From Nakamurella silvestris (lineage in GTDB: Bacteria > Actinomycetota > Actinomycetes > Mycobacteriales > Nakamurellaceae), in contig QXCQ01000150.1 in NCBI GenBank assembly GCA_003576535.1, forward strand, positions 1 through 54,056: a stretch of 54,056 bases of DNA. The letters are read 5' to 3'. This document shows, in pieces, positions 7,917-20,073 of the stretch; the first letter of the stretch is position 1, and every line of letters begins with the position of its first letter. The translations under genes were made by a program, and so were the position numbers. The notes beneath the pieces are model-generated. The model searched no databases, had not been told where the DNA came from, and saw nothing but the letters and a program-made list of their open reading frames with translations.

Positions 7917-8994
7917 TGGTGGTGTCCGTCGACCCAGCGCCCGGTGCCTGGCCGCCGGCCCCGCCGAACCCGCCCTGACGTCCGCCGCGACGGACGGAGC
8001 ATCCCTGGTCGGTGGCCTTGCTGAGGGTGATGGTGGTGGCGGCAACCGCTCCGCTGTCGTCCGCAGTACCCACCGCGGTTGCACACTGACCGACTTCCAG
8101 GGCCGAGGACTTCGCGGCAACTGTTGCGGTGTAGGTGGTGTCGGAGGTGACCGTCACCGTGCTGTCGGTCTTGGTCCCGTTCTCGTCCACGGCGACGGTG
8201 AAGGTCGAGCCCGACACCGCCGAGACGGTTCCGGAGACCGGGCGGCTGAATCCGCCGAAACCACCGCCGGGCGCCCCGGCACCGGTGGGTCGGACACCGG
8301 TCGGCAGTTCACCGGTCGGCATCGCACCACCGGTTGGCATGGCACCACCCTGACCCCCGCCGAAACCGCCGCCCGGGGCCCCGCCGCCGAAACCGCCCCC
8401 ACCGCCGAAACCTGCCCCGAATCCGGTGGAGCACGAACCGTCGACCGGGTCGGTCACCCGCACCGACCCCGCGGTCACCTCCGCCGGTACCGACAGATCA
8501 GGGGTGGGCGCAGCCGTTCCGGCGGTGCCGGTTCCGCCGGTGCCCGAACCTGTCTGGTCTGCCGACACTGCTGCCACCACCGTCACACAAGCACCCTCCA
8601 CCACCGATTTCAGGGTGCTCGCCTTGGTCAGGGTGAAGGTCGTCTTCGCGGTGTAGTTGACCGTGGTCTGGCTGTCCGCGCTCTGGACCTCGATGCTTCC
8701 GTCGGAGATGTCGGCGACCGTGCCGGAGGTCACCGGCGTCCGGGCCTGGCCTCCCCCACCGTTACCCCCACCGCTGCCACCGCCATTGCCATTCCCTGCG
8801 TCACCGGTCCCGGGTGCGGCCTGCCCGGTCGTTGTGACGGCGGTGCCGGTTTCGCCGACCGCCGCCGCCGGACTGGTCGCCGACCCGTCGGCCGATCCGC
8901 AGGCCGTCAGGAGCAGGCCGGCTGCGGCGAGCGCGGCAAGGCCGGAGAGGCCCCTGGAGGTGAGGTGGTTCCAGCGGCGCGGGCTGTTGTTCAT
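7909..8994 (-). CDS. lipoprotein with two DUF5666-like domains
   Basis: 361 aa from ATG 8994 (AAAGGAAA upstream). The signal sequence ends in lipobox LLTAC with Cys32. Two beta-rich repeats of about 60-70 residues both open with an SGTV motif (SGTVADISDGS and SGTVSAVSGST) and resemble DUF5666 domains. They are separated by a Gly/Phe-rich stretch with GGGFGG and PTGxxPTG repeats. It lies between permease and second adaptor in the export operon, and its 3' end overlaps the adaptor start by 8 bp. This position suggests an extracytoplasmic accessory that contacts the adaptor or the substrate. Function of DUF5666 is not established. Confidence 0.75.
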   Translation of the reverse strand: MNNSPRRWNHLTSRGLSGLAALAAAGLLLTACGSADGSATSPAAAVGETGTAVTTTGQAAPGTGDAGNGNGGGSGGGNGGGGQARTPVTSGTVADISDGSIEVQSADSQTTVNYTAKTTFTLTKASTLKSVVEGACVTVVAAVSADQTGSGTGGTGTAGTAAPTPDLSVPAEVTAGSVRVTDPVDGSCSTGFGAGFGGGGGFGGGAPGGGFGGGQGGAMPTGGAMPTGELPTGVRPTGAGAPGGGFGGFSRPVSGTVSAVSGSTFTVAVDENGTKTDSTVTVTSDTTYTATVAAKSSALEVGQCATAVGTADDSGAVAATTITLSKATDQGCSVRRGGRQGGFGGAGGQAPGAGSTDTTNG

Positions 8995-9067
8995 GAGTGA
9001 TTTCCTTTGTTGGGCAATGATTCTGATGCCAGGATGGTGGTGCCAGTACTGCGACCGGGAGCGGGGT

Positions 9068-10296
9068 TCATTCCGAGCGCAACGCATCGATCGGGGCAAG
9101 CCGCGCGGCCCGGCTCGCGGGATACACGCCGAAGACGATGCCGATGGCCACGGCGATCGCGATCGACCCGGCGACCGCGGTCTGCGAGATGACGATCTCG
9201 CTGTTGATGAAATGCGGGACGACTCTCGCCGCCGCAATTCCCAGGCCGGCCCCGAGGAGCCCCCCGGAGAGGCCCAGAACTGTTGCCTCGGCGAGGAACT
9301 GGCGTCGAATTGCGGCCGGCGGGGCACCCAGGGCCTTGCGCAGACCGATCTCTCTGGTCCGTTCGGTGACCGACACCAACATGATGTTCATGACGCCGAT
9401 CCCGCCGACGAGCAGTGACAGACCGGCGATGCCGGCGAGCAGCACCGTCAGGGTCCGGCTGACCGAGGTGGCGGTGTCGAGCAGCGATTCCTGGCTGCTG
9501 ATGCTGAAATCGGCGGAGGAGGCCGTGGTGATGCCGTGCAGGTTGAGCAGCAGGGCCTGTGCCTCCTGGTAGGCCGCCGACAACAGGTCCGCCGATCGGG
9601 CCTGGAGGTAGATCGTCGAGACGGCATTCCGGGTGGTGCCACCGAAGAGTCGATTGGCTGCGGTCGACATCGGCACCAGGGCCTGGTCGTCCAGGTTGCT
9701 GGAGGCGTTCGACCCGGCGGAGGCGAGGACCCCGACCACCTGGAAGGAGATGTTGTTGATGGTGACAGTCTGGCCAATCGGATTCTGGAATCCGAACAGC
9801 TCGGTGGCGGTCTCGGAGCCGAGAACTGCCACCGCAGAACGGTTCGTCTCATCCGCCGCGGTGAAGAACGCGCCCTGGGCCAGGGTCCGGTTGCGTACCG
9901 TCAGCCACTCCGGCGAGGTCCCCACCACGGAGGTCGTCCAGTTGGCCGAACCGGCTGTCAGTGCCAGCGAGGTGGTCTTCTCCGCAGCCACGGCCGAGAT
10001 GTCCGGGGCCGCCAGGGAGGAGGCGAGCGCCTCGGCGTCGGAGGTGGTGAGGGTGGAGGCCGAGCCGAATCCGCCCCGCACCCCGGTGGTGCTGGTGGCG
10101 CTGCCGGGGGACACGATGAGCAGGTTGCTGCCCAGGGAGTTGATCGAGGCGCTCACCGACTTCTGGGTGCCCAGGCCCAGACCGACCGTCAGGATCACCG
10201 CGGCGATGCCGATCAGGATCCCGAGCATCGTCAGGATCGACCGCATCCGGTGCGACCAGATCGAATCCCACCCCGTACGAAGTGTCTCCAGCCAGC

Positions 10297-10300
<4 letters not shown>
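9068..10300 (-). CDS. MacB/FtsX-type ABC transporter permease
   Basis: 410 aa. Topology is that of the MacB/LolC group: TM1 at about 20-42, a large extracytoplasmic MacB-core domain (about 45-270), then three TM helices in the FtsX domain (about 285-405). The [30 protein letters not shown] stretch is characteristic in content and is bracketed by the TM helices. The ATG at 10300 overlaps the ATPase stop by 4 bp. With the ATPase and adaptors it should form a mechanotransmission-type exporter of a peptide, lipid or antibiotic. No substrate gene is obvious next to it. Confidence 0.92.
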
Positions 10301-11024
<724 letters not shown>

Positions 11025-11025
<1 letters not shown>

Positions 11026-12305
11026 CAGCTGCCGCCCGGTGCGCCGCCGCCGGGGAAACCGCCGCCGCCGAAACCACCCGCGCCGCCACCGGTCCCGCCG
11101 CCGAAACCGCCGGTTCCGCCGGGGAATCCACCTGCCGGGAATCCACCGGTGGGAACGGTGAATCCGCCCTGCCCCCCGGTTCCTCGGGTGCCGGTGCTGC
11201 CGGTGCCTCCTGCGGCGACGACCACCTGGTCGCCCTCGGCGAGGCCGTCGGTGATCTCCACCGTGTTCCCGGAGGTCTCTCCGACCGTCACCGGGGTGGA
11301 AACCTGTGCCCCGTCGACCATCTGGTACACGGCCCGACCACCTGACGCATCGGTGTGCAGGGCCGCGATCGGAAGGGTGAGCACGTTCGCGATCTTCTTG
11401 TAGATCAGCTCGACCGTGGCAGAGGTCCCGTCGTGCAGACCGGCCGGGTTGCCGGTGATGGCCACCTCCACCGGGTAGCTGGCCGTGTTGCCGGTGCTGG
11501 TGGAGATCAGACCGACCGAGGTCACCTTGCCGAAGATCGGGTCGGTGCTGCTGGACACGGTGATCTGGGCCTGATTGCCCACCTTGATCAGGTCGACCTG
11601 GGAGTCATCGACCGTCACGTCGATGGACCATTTGTCCGTGGCGACCACCAGGAACTGGGCCGAGGAGGACGAGCCGGCCGAGGTGCCGCTCGACGCACCG
11701 CCTGCCCCGCCCCCCGCCCCCGCACCGGATCCGGCGCTTGATCCACCGGAGACCTGGTCTCCCACAGCCACTCCCGTGCTCGCCACCACACCGGCGATCG
11801 GCGAACGCAGCACCGCGGAGGCGACGTTCTCCGTCGCCGCGCTGACCTGTTTGGTCGCGGTCGCCACTGCCGCCTTGTCCGCGGCGAGTTGGGTGTCGGA
11901 GGCCTCGTCGTCGGTGTCCTGGGCCAATCGCGCCTTCGCGTTCGCCAGGGTGACCCGTGCCGTCGCGAGATCGGCCTTCAGATCGACGGTGTCGATGGTG
12001 GCGAGGACCTGGTTCTTCTTCACCACATCACCCGCGGCCACCTTCACCGCCGTGACCTCGCCGGAGGCGGCGAAGTTCACCGACTCCTGCACAGCAGGGG
12101 TCACCGACCCGGTGGTCGAGACGGACTGGGTGATGTCGGAGGTGCTGACGGTGATCAACCGCGTGGTGGCCGTGGTGTCGGCTGTCGCCTCAGACCCCTT
12201 GTTCACCAACAGGTAGGTGAGACCACCACCCCCGCCGAGTACGACGACGGCCACGATCACCACGACCCACCGCCGTGATGTCAACCTGCGAAACAGCGAA
12301 CTCAT
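11025..12305 (-). CDS. periplasmic adaptor (MacA/HlyD-like) subunit
   Basis: 426 aa from ATG 12305, placed so that the basic segment SSLFRRLTSRRW and one TM helix (about 12-33) lead. A lipoyl-like first half (about 60-95), a short coiled-coil pair, the second lipoyl half, a beta-barrel and a membrane-proximal domain follow; the C-terminus is a Gly/Phe/Pro-rich tail. It shares ordering and phrases (QVLATID, DGLAEGDQVV) with the larger adaptor at 4977, so the two are paralogues in one operon. First gene of the operon; its promoter should lie in the 180 bp between it and the divergent VIT-family gene. Confidence 0.9.
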
Positions 12306-12485
12306 GGGCACCTTCACGGTCGGCTCGTCCTGGGGGTGGCCGCCCTGGACCGGTGTGCGATCCCGTGCGACATCGCACACCATGTGTCGCCAACCTGGCA
12401 GGACCCTTCGATGAACCTGTGCGGGAGCTTTGTTCGTGGTGGGGGCATGTCCGGCCGGTCCACGGCCGCAGGCGATGATGTTCCG

Positions 12486-13196
12486 ATGACTGCAGAATCC
12501 ACCCATCTCGAACCGCACGACGCCGGTTTCGGGGCCAGGTTGAACTGGCTCCGGGCGGGTGTGCTCGGGGCGAACGACGGGATCGTCTCCACGGCGGCGA
12601 TCGTGCTCGGAACGGCCGGGGCCACCACCAACGATTCGACGGTCCTGTTGGCCGGCGCGGTGGGCATGCTGGCCGGGGCGATGTCGATGGCGGCCGGCGA
12701 GTACGTGTCGGTCTCGGCCCAGCGGGATTCCGAGCGGGCCCTGTTGGAGAAGGAACGGTTCGAACTGCGAACGATGCCGGCCGCCGAACTGACCGAGCTG
12801 ACCGAGATCTACCAGGAGAAGGGGCTGAGCCCCGAACTCGCCCGGGAGGTGGCCGAGCAGCTCACTGCGAAGGACCCGCTACGGGCCCATGCCGAGGCCG
12901 AACTCGGTCTGGACCCCGACGCGCTGACCAACCCGTTCCAGGCGGCCTTCGCCAGCTTCGTCTCCTTCCTGGTCGGCGCCTCGGTGCCGCTGGCCAGCGT
13001 CATCTTCGGCGGGCGCTGGCAGGTGGGGCTGTGTGTGGCGCTGGTGGTCGTCGCCCTGTCGATCACCGGTGGGCTCTCCGCCAGGCTCGGCCGGTCCCCG
13101 GTCGGACGGGCGGTGGCCCGCAACATCGCCGGTGGCCTGATCGCGATGGCGATCACCTTCGGACTGGGCCACCTGGTCGGTGGGGTGATCGGCTGA
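12486..13196 (+). CDS. VIT1/CCC1 family iron/manganese transporter
   Basis: 236 aa integral membrane protein. The N-terminus RLNWLRAGVLGANDGIVSTA is diagnostic for VIT1/CCC1, a five-helix dimer that moves Fe2+ or Mn2+ out of the cytoplasm in exchange for protons. The hydrophilic helical insert (about 83-145) between TM2 and TM3 is the metal-binding domain of the family and is rich in Glu. I start at ATG 12486; an in-frame ATG at 12447 is the alternative. Divergent from the export operon. No operator was recognised in the gap. Confidence 0.9.
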   Translation: MTAESTHLEPHDAGFGARLNWLRAGVLGANDGIVSTAAIVLGTAGATTNDSTVLLAGAVGMLAGAMSMAAGEYVSVSAQRDSERALLEKERFELRTMPAAELTELTEIYQEKGLSPELAREVAEQLTAKDPLRAHAEAELGLDPDALTNPFQAAFASFVSFLVGASVPLASVIFGGRWQVGLCVALVVVALSITGGLSARLGRSPVGRAVARNIAGGLIAMAITFGLGHLVGGVIG

Positions 13197-13265
13197 GTCC
13201 CTACCGGGCAGAACTACATGCAGGCGCATACACTGGACCCACCAACCACGGGGACAGGTGAGAAC

Positions 13266-14324
13266 ATGGCCGATCAGCAGGCCGCTGAGCACAGCACAAC
13301 CGGCGCGTACGTGGAATCCGGCAAGGAGTTCAACCGGGACACCAGGTACATCACCACCCGCATCACGGCCGACGGCCAGGACGGGTACCCGGTGGAACCG
13401 GGCCGCTACCGCCTCGTGGCCGCCCGCGCCTGCCCGTGGGCGAACCGGGCCATCATCGTCCGGCGGTTGCTGGGCCTGGAGGACGTCCTTTCGATGGGCC
13501 TCACCGGTCCCACCCATGACAAACGGAGCTGGACCTTCGACCTGGACCCCGGAGGGATCGACCCGGTGCTCGGCATCGAGCGCCTGCAGCAGGCCTACTT
13601 CGCCCGGGATCCCGAGTACCCACGCGGCATCACGGTGCCGGCGATCGTCGACATCCCCACCGGCGCCGTCGTGACCAACAACTACCCGCAGATCACCCTG
13701 GACCTGTCCACCGAGTGGACCGCCTACCAGCGCGAGGGGGCTCCGGATCTCTACCCCGAGGCGCTGCGCGCCGAGATCGACGAGGTGGCCGATCTGGTGT
13801 TCCGGGATGTCAACAACGGGGTGTACCGCTGCGGTTTCGCCGGCTCGCAGGAGGCCTACGACCGTGCCTACGACCGGCTGTTCGCCCGGCTGGACTGGCT
13901 CGAGGAGCGGCTGCGGAACCAGCGATACCTGGTCGGGGACACGATCACCGAGGCCGACGTCCGGCTGTTCACCACCCTGGCCCGGTTCGACGCCGTCTAC
14001 CACGGCCATTTCAAGTGCAACCGCAACAAACTCGACGAGATGCCGGTGCTCTGGGCCTACGCCCGCGACCTGTTCCAGACACCCGGGTTCGGCGACACCA
14101 TCGACTTCGAGCAGATCAAGAGGCACTACTACGTGGTGCACACCGACATCAACCCGACCCAGATCGTGCCGAAGGGGCCGGACCTGACCGGCTGGACGAC
14201 GGCCCACGGCCGGGAGTCCTTGGGCGGCAGGCCGTTCGGTGACGGCACCCCGCCCGGGCCGGTCGCGCCCGGCGAGGTCGTGCCGGCCGGTCACAGCGCC
14301 CCCGGGTTCGACACCACCCTCTGA
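13266..14324 (+). CDS. ECM4/YqjG-type glutathionyl (or mycothiol) hydroquinone reductase
   Basis: 352 aa from ATG 13266 (GGGGACAGGTGAG upstream). An Omega-class/ECM4 glutathione-transferase fold: thioredoxin-like N-terminal half with the nucleophile Cys56 in ACPWAN, and an all-helical C-terminal half (GDTITEADVRLFTTLARFD). Family members reductively deglutathionylate hydroquinone conjugates. Actinobacteria generally use mycothiol instead of glutathione, so a mycothiol-conjugate reductase is a reasonable inference. It follows the VIT-type transporter in the same direction with a 69-bp gap; a TACACT -10-like sequence lies near 13223. Confidence 0.88.
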   Translation: MADQQAAEHSTTGAYVESGKEFNRDTRYITTRITADGQDGYPVEPGRYRLVAARACPWANRAIIVRRLLGLEDVLSMGLTGPTHDKRSWTFDLDPGGIDPVLGIERLQQAYFARDPEYPRGITVPAIVDIPTGAVVTNNYPQITLDLSTEWTAYQREGAPDLYPEALRAEIDEVADLVFRDVNNGVYRCGFAGSQEAYDRAYDRLFARLDWLEERLRNQRYLVGDTITEADVRLFTTLARFDAVYHGHFKCNRNKLDEMPVLWAYARDLFQTPGFGDTIDFEQIKRHYYVVHTDINPTQIVPKGPDLTGWTTAHGRESLGGRPFGDGTPPGPVAPGEVVPAGHSAPGFDTTL

Positions 14325-14332
14325 ACCGCCCC

Positions 14333-14402
14333 GTTCCCGCGCAGGTTGTTGTTCCTCGCGCGCGATGTTTCGCGCGCGAGGAGCAACACGGTGCGCGGGA
14401 AC
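14333..14402. repeat. 70-bp intergenic palindrome, family A copy 2
   Basis: GTTCCCGCGCAG ... TGCGCGGGAAC, 70 bp, with arms of 32 nt, CGCGCGCG flanking a 6-nt centre ATGTTT. It starts 9 bp after the reductase stop codon and ends 23 bp before the TetR start, so it lies within a short co-directional gap. See copies at 4888, 44198 and 45359. Confidence 0.88.
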
Positions 14403-14425
14403 GCAGGAAGGCTAGGCTGCCAGGG

Positions 14426-15001
14426 GTGAAACTCGGACGCCGTCAACAGCTGTTGCAGATCGCCGCGGGGCTGATGGCCGAGCGCGGTTTCCACGGCACC
14501 AGCATCAACGACCTGGCCGATGCCGCCGGGGTCAGCGGACCGGCCATCTACCGTCACTTCCCGAGCAAACAGTCGATCCTGGCCGAGATGCTCATCGACG
14601 TCAGCCGCCGCCTGCTCGAGGAGGGCGAGCGGCGGGTGGCCGCGGCCCCCGATCCCGCGGCCGCCGTCGCATCGCTGATCAACTGGCATGTCGAGTTCGC
14701 CCTCACCGAACCCGACCTGATCCGGGTGCAGGAAAGGGATCTCGCCTCCCTCGACCCGGAACAGCAGCGGGCCGTCCGCCGCCTGCAACGTGGGTACACC
14801 GAGATCTGGGTGGACCAGCTGCGTCTGGTCGTCACCGGCCTGGACCTGGTGACGGCCCGGGTACGGGTCCACGCGACCTTCGGCCTGCTGAACTCCACCC
14901 CCTACTCCGGCCGGGGTGTGGCCGTAGCTCGGATGACGAGCGAGCTGACCCGCTTCGCCCGGGCGGTACTGCTGCTGGAACCCGCCGACCCGGCCAACTG
15001 A
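14426..15001 (+). CDS. TetR family regulator of the adjacent acyl-CoA operon
   Basis: 191 aa from GTG 14426. HTH at about 8-55 containing VSGPAIYRHFPSKQSIL; the helical C-terminal domain is typical of TetR proteins that bind acyl-CoA thioesters. It sits just before accD1 in the same direction, with a 16-bp imperfect palindrome in the 196-bp gap. In mycobacteria a TetR repressor (BkaR) is encoded beside the homologous scoAB-accA1-accD1-fadE genes, which supports a role as local repressor relieved by a branched-chain acyl-CoA. Name not transferred because identity cannot be measured here. Confidence 0.9.
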   Translation: MKLGRRQQLLQIAAGLMAERGFHGTSINDLADAAGVSGPAIYRHFPSKQSILAEMLIDVSRRLLEEGERRVAAAPDPAAAVASLINWHVEFALTEPDLIRVQERDLASLDPEQQRAVRRLQRGYTEIWVDQLRLVVTGLDLVTARVRVHATFGLLNSTPYSGRGVAVARMTSELTRFARAVLLLEPADPAN

Positions 15002-15056
15002 TTCGGTTCAGAAGCGGCTTCGACCCCCCGGTGGTAGCTTGGCACCACGACCGGCA

Positions 15057-15072
15057 GTTAATGTTCACTAAC
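15057..15072. promoter_or_regulatory. candidate TetR operator of the acyl-CoA operon
   Basis: GTTAATGTTCACTAAC is a 16-bp palindrome (GTTA-x-TG-tt-CA-x-TAAC) 125 bp before the accD1 start, in the gap between the TetR gene and its presumed target operon. It is the AT-richest segment in the gap and probably overlaps the promoter. Confidence 0.55.
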
Positions 15073-15197
15073 CAAAGGTGCCTCTGAGCTGGCCACCCAG
15101 GGCCCGGATGACACCTCGGGCAAGGTGCCGGTCGGCCGGGTGCAGCGTGGCACGTGTACCGATCATTCAAGGACGAAGGAGTCGAGGAGTGTCCGTG

Positions 15198-16811
<1,614 letters not shown>

Positions 16812-16816
16812 GCCAG

Positions 16817-18868
16817 ATGACCAGCCAGATGACCAGCCAGAATGCCACCGCACCCGCGGACGCGGGACCGCCGTTCGAGCGGGTACTGATCGCCAACCGG
16901 GGCGAGATCGCCGTCCGGATCATCCGGACCCTGCGGGATCTCGGGGTCGGCAGTATCGCGATCCACAGCGACGCCGACGCGGGTGCACGTCACGTCCGGG
17001 AGGCCGATGTCGCCGTCCGGCTCGGATCGGGGGGTTCCCCCACCGGCTACCTGGACATCGAGGCCGTCATCGCGGCGGCGAAGGCCACCGGCGCACAGGC
17101 GATCCATCCCGGATACGGGTTCCTGTCGGAGAACGCCGATTTCGCCCGCGCCTGCGCCGCGGCGGGGATCGTCTTCATCGGCCCACCGGTGCATGCCGTC
17201 GATACCATGGGCGACAAGATCCGGGCCAAGACCGCCGTCCGGGCCGCGGGCGTCCCCGTGGTGCCCGGACGGGTCGAGCCGGGGATGTCGGACGCAGATC
17301 TTGCCGACGCCGCCGCGGAGATCGGCTTCCCGGTGCTGATCAAACCCTCGGCAGGAGGCGGCGGCAAGGGCATGCACCTGGTGACCGATCCGGCAGACCT
17401 CGCCGAGACCTTGGCCGGGGCCCGCCGCGAGGCCGCGGCCGCCTTCGGTGACGCCACCCTCTTCATCGAGAGGTTCGTGACCAGACCACGCCATGTCGAG
17501 GTCCAGGTTCTGGCCGACAGCCACGGCACCACAGTGCATCTGGGCGAGCGGGAATGCAGCCTGCAGCGTCGCCACCAGAAGGTCGTCGAGGAGGCGCCGT
17601 CCGCCCTGCTGGATGCGGCGACCCGGGAACGGATCGGTGCCGCCGCGGTCGCCACCGCCCGCAGCGTCGGCTACACCGGTGCCGGAACGGTGGAGTTCAT
17701 CGTCTCCGCGGACGCCCCGGGGGAGTTCTTCTTCATGGAGATGAACACCCGCCTCCAGGTCGAGCATCCGGTGACCGAGATGGTCACCGGTATCGACCTT
17801 GTCGCCTGCCAGCTGCAGGTCGCTGCCGGACGCCCGCTCGGCTTCGGCCAGTCGGACGTGACCCTCACCGGCCATGCGGTCGAAGCCCGGGTGTATGCCG
17901 AACAGCCGGCCAACGGCTTCCTGCCCGCCACCGGCACGGCCACCCGCCTGACCGAACCGGCCGGCGACGGCATCCGGGTGGACAGCTCCCTCGACGAGGG
18001 ATCCGTCATCGGCACCAGCTACGACCCGATGCTCGCGAAGGTCATCGCCTGGGCACCCGATCGCGCGACCGCCTTGGCCCGACTCGACCACGCCCTGGCC
18101 GGGACGACCATCCTGGGTGTGGACACCAACATCTCCTTCCTGCGCAAACTGCTGGTCCACCCCGAGGTCCGCATCGGTGCGCTGGACACCGATCTGATCG
18201 ACCGGGAACTGCCGCGGCTGCTCGACGGCCCCGCACCCACCTGGCTGTACGGCGCCTGGGCGGCCGTTCGACTGCGTGAGCTCCAGGGCGGCAACGGCTC
18301 CCCCGGCGACCCCTGGTCCCGTCCGTCCGGTTGGCGCGCCCTCGGCTCCGCCGAGACACGATGGAGGGTCGACGGCGGCGGGTCCGAACCGATCACCGCG
18401 GCCTTCCGGGTGATCACCTGGACCGCCACCGGTTTCACCGCGACGGTCACCGTCGACAGCGACGGTCCTGTCTTCGTCGCGGGCACCTTCGACGGCTCCG
18501 AGCTGGTACTCACCGCCGACGGCCTTGCCCACCGGCTCTCCGTCGCCGTGATCGGGGAGGTCACCTGGTTCGGCCTGGCGGGACGGACCTTCCAGATCCG
18601 CCAGGCGGCACCGGTCCGGGCGGGCGACCGCTCCGTCGCCCGCGGCGGTCAGATCCGCAGCCCCATGCCGGGCACGGTGATCGCCGTCCTGGCCGCCGCC
18701 GGCGAGGAGGTCCTCCCCGGCCGGTCGATCGCGGTGGTGGAGGCGATGAAGATGGAACACACCCTGCGCGCCGAGATCGCAGGCAGCATCGAAGAAGTAC
18801 TCGTCCGCGTCGGCGACCAGGTGGCCGTCGATCAACTGCTCGCGTCGATCCTCCCGGAGGCACCCTGA
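16817..18868 (+). CDS. accA1: acyl-CoA carboxylase alpha subunit (biotin carboxylase + BCCP)
   Basis: 683 aa. Biotin carboxylase begins FERVLIANRGEIAVRIIRT; the ATP-grasp glycine-rich loop is KPSAGGGGKGMH, and EMNTRLQVEHPVTE is the catalytic segment. A C-terminal biotinyl domain has EAMKMEH with biotin-accepting Lys645. It partners AccD1 in an alpha6beta6-type carboxylase. Start is uncertain: ATG 16817 and ATG 16829 lie in a direct 12-bp duplication (AGATGACCAGCC twice), and GTG 16808 overlaps the accD1 stop; none has a clear ribosome site, suggesting translational coupling. Confidence 0.92.
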   Translation: MTSQMTSQNATAPADAGPPFERVLIANRGEIAVRIIRTLRDLGVGSIAIHSDADAGARHVREADVAVRLGSGGSPTGYLDIEAVIAAAKATGAQAIHPGYGFLSENADFARACAAAGIVFIGPPVHAVDTMGDKIRAKTAVRAAGVPVVPGRVEPGMSDADLADAAAEIGFPVLIKPSAGGGGKGMHLVTDPADLAETLAGARREAAAAFGDATLFIERFVTRPRHVEVQVLADSHGTTVHLGERECSLQRRHQKVVEEAPSALLDAATRERIGAAAVATARSVGYTGAGTVEFIVSADAPGEFFFMEMNTRLQVEHPVTEMVTGIDLVACQLQVAAGRPLGFGQSDVTLTGHAVEARVYAEQPANGFLPATGTATRLTEPAGDGIRVDSSLDEGSVIGTSYDPMLAKVIAWAPDRATALARLDHALAGTTILGVDTNISFLRKLLVHPEVRIGALDTDLIDRELPRLLDGPAPTWLYGAWAAVRLRELQGGNGSPGDPWSRPSGWRALGSAETRWRVDGGGSEPITAAFRVITWTATGFTATVTVDSDGPVFVAGTFDGSELVLTADGLAHRLSVAVIGEVTWFGLAGRTFQIRQAAPVRAGDRSVARGGQIRSPMPGTVIAVLAAAGEEVLPGRSIAVVEAMKMEHTLRAEIAGSIEEVLVRVGDQVAVDQLLASILPEAP

Positions 18869-20019
18869 TGGTGAACACCGAACTGTCCGCCGAACACCGC
18901 GAGCTGAAGGAGACCGTCGCCGCCTTCGCCCGCCAGGTGGTCCAACCGGTTGCCGCCTACCACGACGAGTCGAAGACCTTTCCCTACGCCGTCGTCAAGG
19001 GCATGGCCGAACTCGGCCTGTTCGGGCTCCCCTTCCCCGAGGAGTTCGGCGGGATGGGCGGGGACTACTTCGCCTTGTGCCTTGCCATCGAGGAGCTCGC
19101 CCGGGTCGACCAGAGTGTGGCCATCACCCTGGAAGCAGGAGTGTCCCTCGGGGCCATGCCGATCCACCGCTTCGGCACCGCCGAGCAGAAGGCGGCCTGG
19201 CTGCCGCAGCTGTGCGCCGGTGACGCCCTCGGTGCCTTCGGCCTCACCGAACCCGAAGCCGGGAGCGATGCCGGCGGCACCCGGACGACCGCCGTCCTGG
19301 CCGACGGTTCCTGGACCATCAACGGCAACAAGTGTTTCATCACCAACTCCGGCACCGACATCACCCGGCTGGTCACCGTCACCGCCGTGACCGGCCGCCG
19401 CGCCGACGGGGGCAAGGAGATCAGCACCATCATCGTTCCGGTGCCGACCGCCGGTTTCACCGTCGAGCCCGCCTACTCCAAGGTGGGTTGGCATGCGAGC
19501 GACACCCATCCGCTGACCCTGGACGATGTCCGCGTCCCCGAAGAGAACCTGCTCGGCGAACGCGGTCGCGGCTTCGCCAATTTCCTGCAGATCCTCGACG
19601 AGGGCCGGATCGCGATCGCCGCGCTGGCCACCGGTGCGGCCCAGGGCTGTGTGGACGAGAGTGTGGCGTATGCGAAACAGCGTCAGGCCTTCGGCCGACC
19701 GATCGGCGACAACCAGGCCATCGCCTTCAAGATCGCCCGGATGGAGGCGCGTGTCCACACGGCCCGCTGCGCCTACTACGACGCCGCCTCCCGCATGCTC
19801 GCCGGCACACCTTTCAAGAAGGAGGCGGCGATCGCCAAGCTGATCAGCAGCGAGGCAGCGATGGACAACGCCCGGGACGCCACCCAGATCCACGGCGGCA
19901 ACGGGTTCATGAACGACTACCCCGTGGCCCGGCACTATCGGGACTCCAAGATCCTGGAGATAGGCGAGGGCACCTCCGAGGTGCAGCTGATGCTCATCGC
20001 TCGCACACTGGGGCTGTGA
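18868..20019 (+). CDS. acyl-CoA dehydrogenase
   Basis: 383 aa, FAD enzyme of the mid-length ACAD family. Start ATG 18868 overlaps the accA1 stop (TGATG) and GGAGG lies 7 nt ahead. The FAD/substrate segment LTEPEAGSDAGGTRTTA and the YAKQRQAFGRPIGDNQAIAF signature are clear. The C-terminal motif reads GEGTSEVQ, so a Glu stands where most ACADs keep their catalytic base; isovaleryl-CoA dehydrogenases normally have Ala or Gly there. That favours a short/branched-chain acyl-CoA dehydrogenase over a strict isovaleryl enzyme. The neighbourhood (methylcrotonyl-type carboxylase) would fit either; the M. tuberculosis homologue at this locus is FadE19. Confidence 0.92.
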   Translation: MVNTELSAEHRELKETVAAFARQVVQPVAAYHDESKTFPYAVVKGMAELGLFGLPFPEEFGGMGGDYFALCLAIEELARVDQSVAITLEAGVSLGAMPIHRFGTAEQKAAWLPQLCAGDALGAFGLTEPEAGSDAGGTRTTAVLADGSWTINGNKCFITNSGTDITRLVTVTAVTGRRADGGKEISTIIVPVPTAGFTVEPAYSKVGWHASDTHPLTLDDVRVPEENLLGERGRGFANFLQILDEGRIAIAALATGAAQGCVDESVAYAKQRQAFGRPIGDNQAIAFKIARMEARVHTARCAYYDAASRMLAGTPFKKEAAIAKLISSEAAMDNARDATQIHGGNGFMNDYPVARHYRDSKILEIGEGTSEVQLMLIARTLGL

Positions 20020-20073
20020 GAACGACACCACGCCAAGGGTTCCGCACCACGGGTAGTTGAGAGGAAGAGGTTG